This document shows positions 63,177 to 64,000 of a stretch of DNA of 64,000 nt, in pieces (position 1 is the first letter of the stretch; each line of letters begins with the position of its first letter). The position numbers and the translations under genes are program-made. The notes under the pieces were generated by a model. That model ran no database searches and was not told the DNA's origin. It saw nothing but the letters and a program-made list of their open reading frames with translations. The stretch is from assembly GCF_021462265.1 (NCBI RefSeq), contig NZ_JAJONF010000053.1, forward strand, positions 1 to 64,000, read 5' to 3'. Source of the DNA: Streptomyces shenzhenensis. Its GTDB lineage: Bacteria; Actinomycetota; Actinomycetes; Streptomycetales; Streptomycetaceae.

Positions 63177-64000
63177 CCACCGGCGTGGCCACTCTCCCGA
63201 CCACCTCCACGGCGCCCACCGGCCGCCAGGTGTGGACCCGCACCCGGGGCATCGTCCTCGCCGTGGTGCTCGTCCTCGCCGGGGCCGTCGCGATCGCCGT
63301 CATCCGCTCCGACAGCAGGCACGGCGACCTCGACCCGCGCTCCGCCGACCGCTACGGCAGCCGCGCCGTCGCCGAACTCCTCGCCGACCGGGGTGTGGAC
63401 ACCCGCGTGGTCACCACCCTGGCCGAGGCGCGCGCCGCGGCCGGCCGGGACACCACCCTTCTCGTCGCCGTCCCGGATCTGCTGGCCCCGCATCAGCAGT
63501 CCCAGCTGCAGAAGTCGACGGCCCGGTCGGGCGGCCGCACCGTCCTGGTCGCCGCCGGCAGCACCTCCGTCGAACGGCTCGCCCCCGGCGTCACCGCCGA
63601 CCCCGCCACCAGCCTCAAGTCCACGCTCGCCCCCCTCTGCACCCTGCCCGCGGCCCGGCGGGCGGGCAGCGCCGACACCGGTGGCATCCGCTACACCACC
63701 ACCCACCTCGACGCCGACTCCTGCTACCCCAGCCAGCGCCTGGCGACGCTGATCCGCGTCCCCGCGGCCTCCGGAGGCGGCGACACCGTCGTCCTCGGCG
63801 CCCCAGACATCCTGCTCAACGACCGCCTCGACGAGCAGGGCAACGCCTCGCTCGCTCTCCAACTCCTCGGCTCGCGCCCCCATCTGGTCTGGTACCTCCC
63901 CTCGCTCTCCGACTCCACGGCCACCGGTACCGGCGACCAGAAATCCTTGTTCGACCTGCTGCCCTCCGGCTGGCTCTGGGGCACGCTCCAGCTCTTCATC
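63173..64000 (+). CDS. DUF4350-domain membrane protein, partial at window edge
   Basis: The first 276 codons of a longer gene. After a Thr/Pro-rich start one TM helix (GIVLAVVLVLAGAVAIAVI) leads into an external domain with LDPRSADRYGSRAVAELLADRGVDTRVVTTLAEARAAAGRDTTLLVAVPDLL, a fold typical of DUF4350 (a GATase-like, non-catalytic domain). The ATG 63173 overlaps the previous stop by 4 nt. The frame is open to the end of the window, so the C-terminus, and probably a moxR ATPase gene, lie outside. Confidence 0.82.
   Translation, partial: MTTGVATLPTTSTAPTGRQVWTRTRGIVLAVVLVLAGAVAIAVIRSDSRHGDLDPRSADRYGSRAVAELLADRGVDTRVVTTLAEARAAAGRDTTLLVAVPDLLAPHQQSQLQKSTARSGGRTVLVAAGSTSVERLAPGVTADPATSLKSTLAPLCTLPAARRAGSADTGGIRYTTTHLDADSCYPSQRLATLIRVPAASGGGDTVVLGAPDILLNDRLDEQGNASLALQLLGSRPHLVWYLPSLSDSTATGTGDQKSLFDLLPSGWLWGTLQLFI

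Noticed and set aside
60941..63883. 980-residue minus-strand frame
   Set aside because: Antisense to three well-formed coupled genes with good RBS; it has no motif.

Overview
The window is chromosomal DNA of a Streptomyces or a very close relative. The base composition is very GC-rich, third codon positions are almost all G or C, GTG and TTG starts are common, and TTA codons are nearly absent. It also carries a PkaA/PkaB kinase pair, an MtrA-MtrB-LpqB operon, an LAETG-anchored protein, and short interspersed repeats typical of Streptomyces intergenic DNA. No database search was possible. Family names come from motifs, and remarks on Streptomyces coelicolor come from memory.

Layout. Positions 0.3-4.4 kb, read leftward, hold ftsE-ftsX, an S41 protease, smpB and the tmRNA gene ssrA: divisome control followed by trans-translation. 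Positions 4.6-7 kb hold a tiny zinc-ribbon membrane protein, a sortase-anchored LAETG protein and release factor 2. Positions 7-14.7 kb hold two Ser/Thr kinases (PkaB, PkaA), facing away from a 1222-residue FHA-FtsK/SpoIIIE protein. Positions 15-18.5 kb hold a sugar ABC importer (lipoprotein and two permeases, no ATPase).

Positions 18.7-38.7 kb are a surface-glycopolymer region. It has three tandem GT2 plus TagF-like polymerases, four polytopic GT-C-type membrane proteins, GalE, a two-gene polysaccharide/teichoic-acid exporter (TagG/TagH type) and a GtrA-like flippase. It is interrupted by an Ohr/OhrR peroxide-defence pair and by an insertion of a lone TnpB element. The element's right end supplies the stop codon of a TetR-family gene, and that gene faces the exporter across a 350-bp region carrying four copies of a 24-bp repeat.

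Positions 38.9-64 kb are conserved housekeeping genes: the large NAD-dependent glutamate dehydrogenase, a HAD hydrolase, small actinobacterial proteins, secA, a GNAT acetyltransferase, a YcaQ/AlkX-type DNA glycosylase, an orphan NarL-type response regulator, long-form HPF, a ComF-like protein, lpqB-mtrB-mtrA, mtnA, and the start of a membrane-protein operon (DUF4129/DUF4350 type) that runs off the end.

Most noteworthy: the intact TnpB element with a putative guide-RNA end embedded in tetR; the repeat array between tetR and the exporter; an EssC-like FHA-FtsK protein whose Walker A lysine is arginine; the only TTA codon found in the window, in the S41 protease; a pair of perfect Streptomyces-type DnaA boxes upstream of comF; and a strong inverted repeat in the mtrA promoter region.
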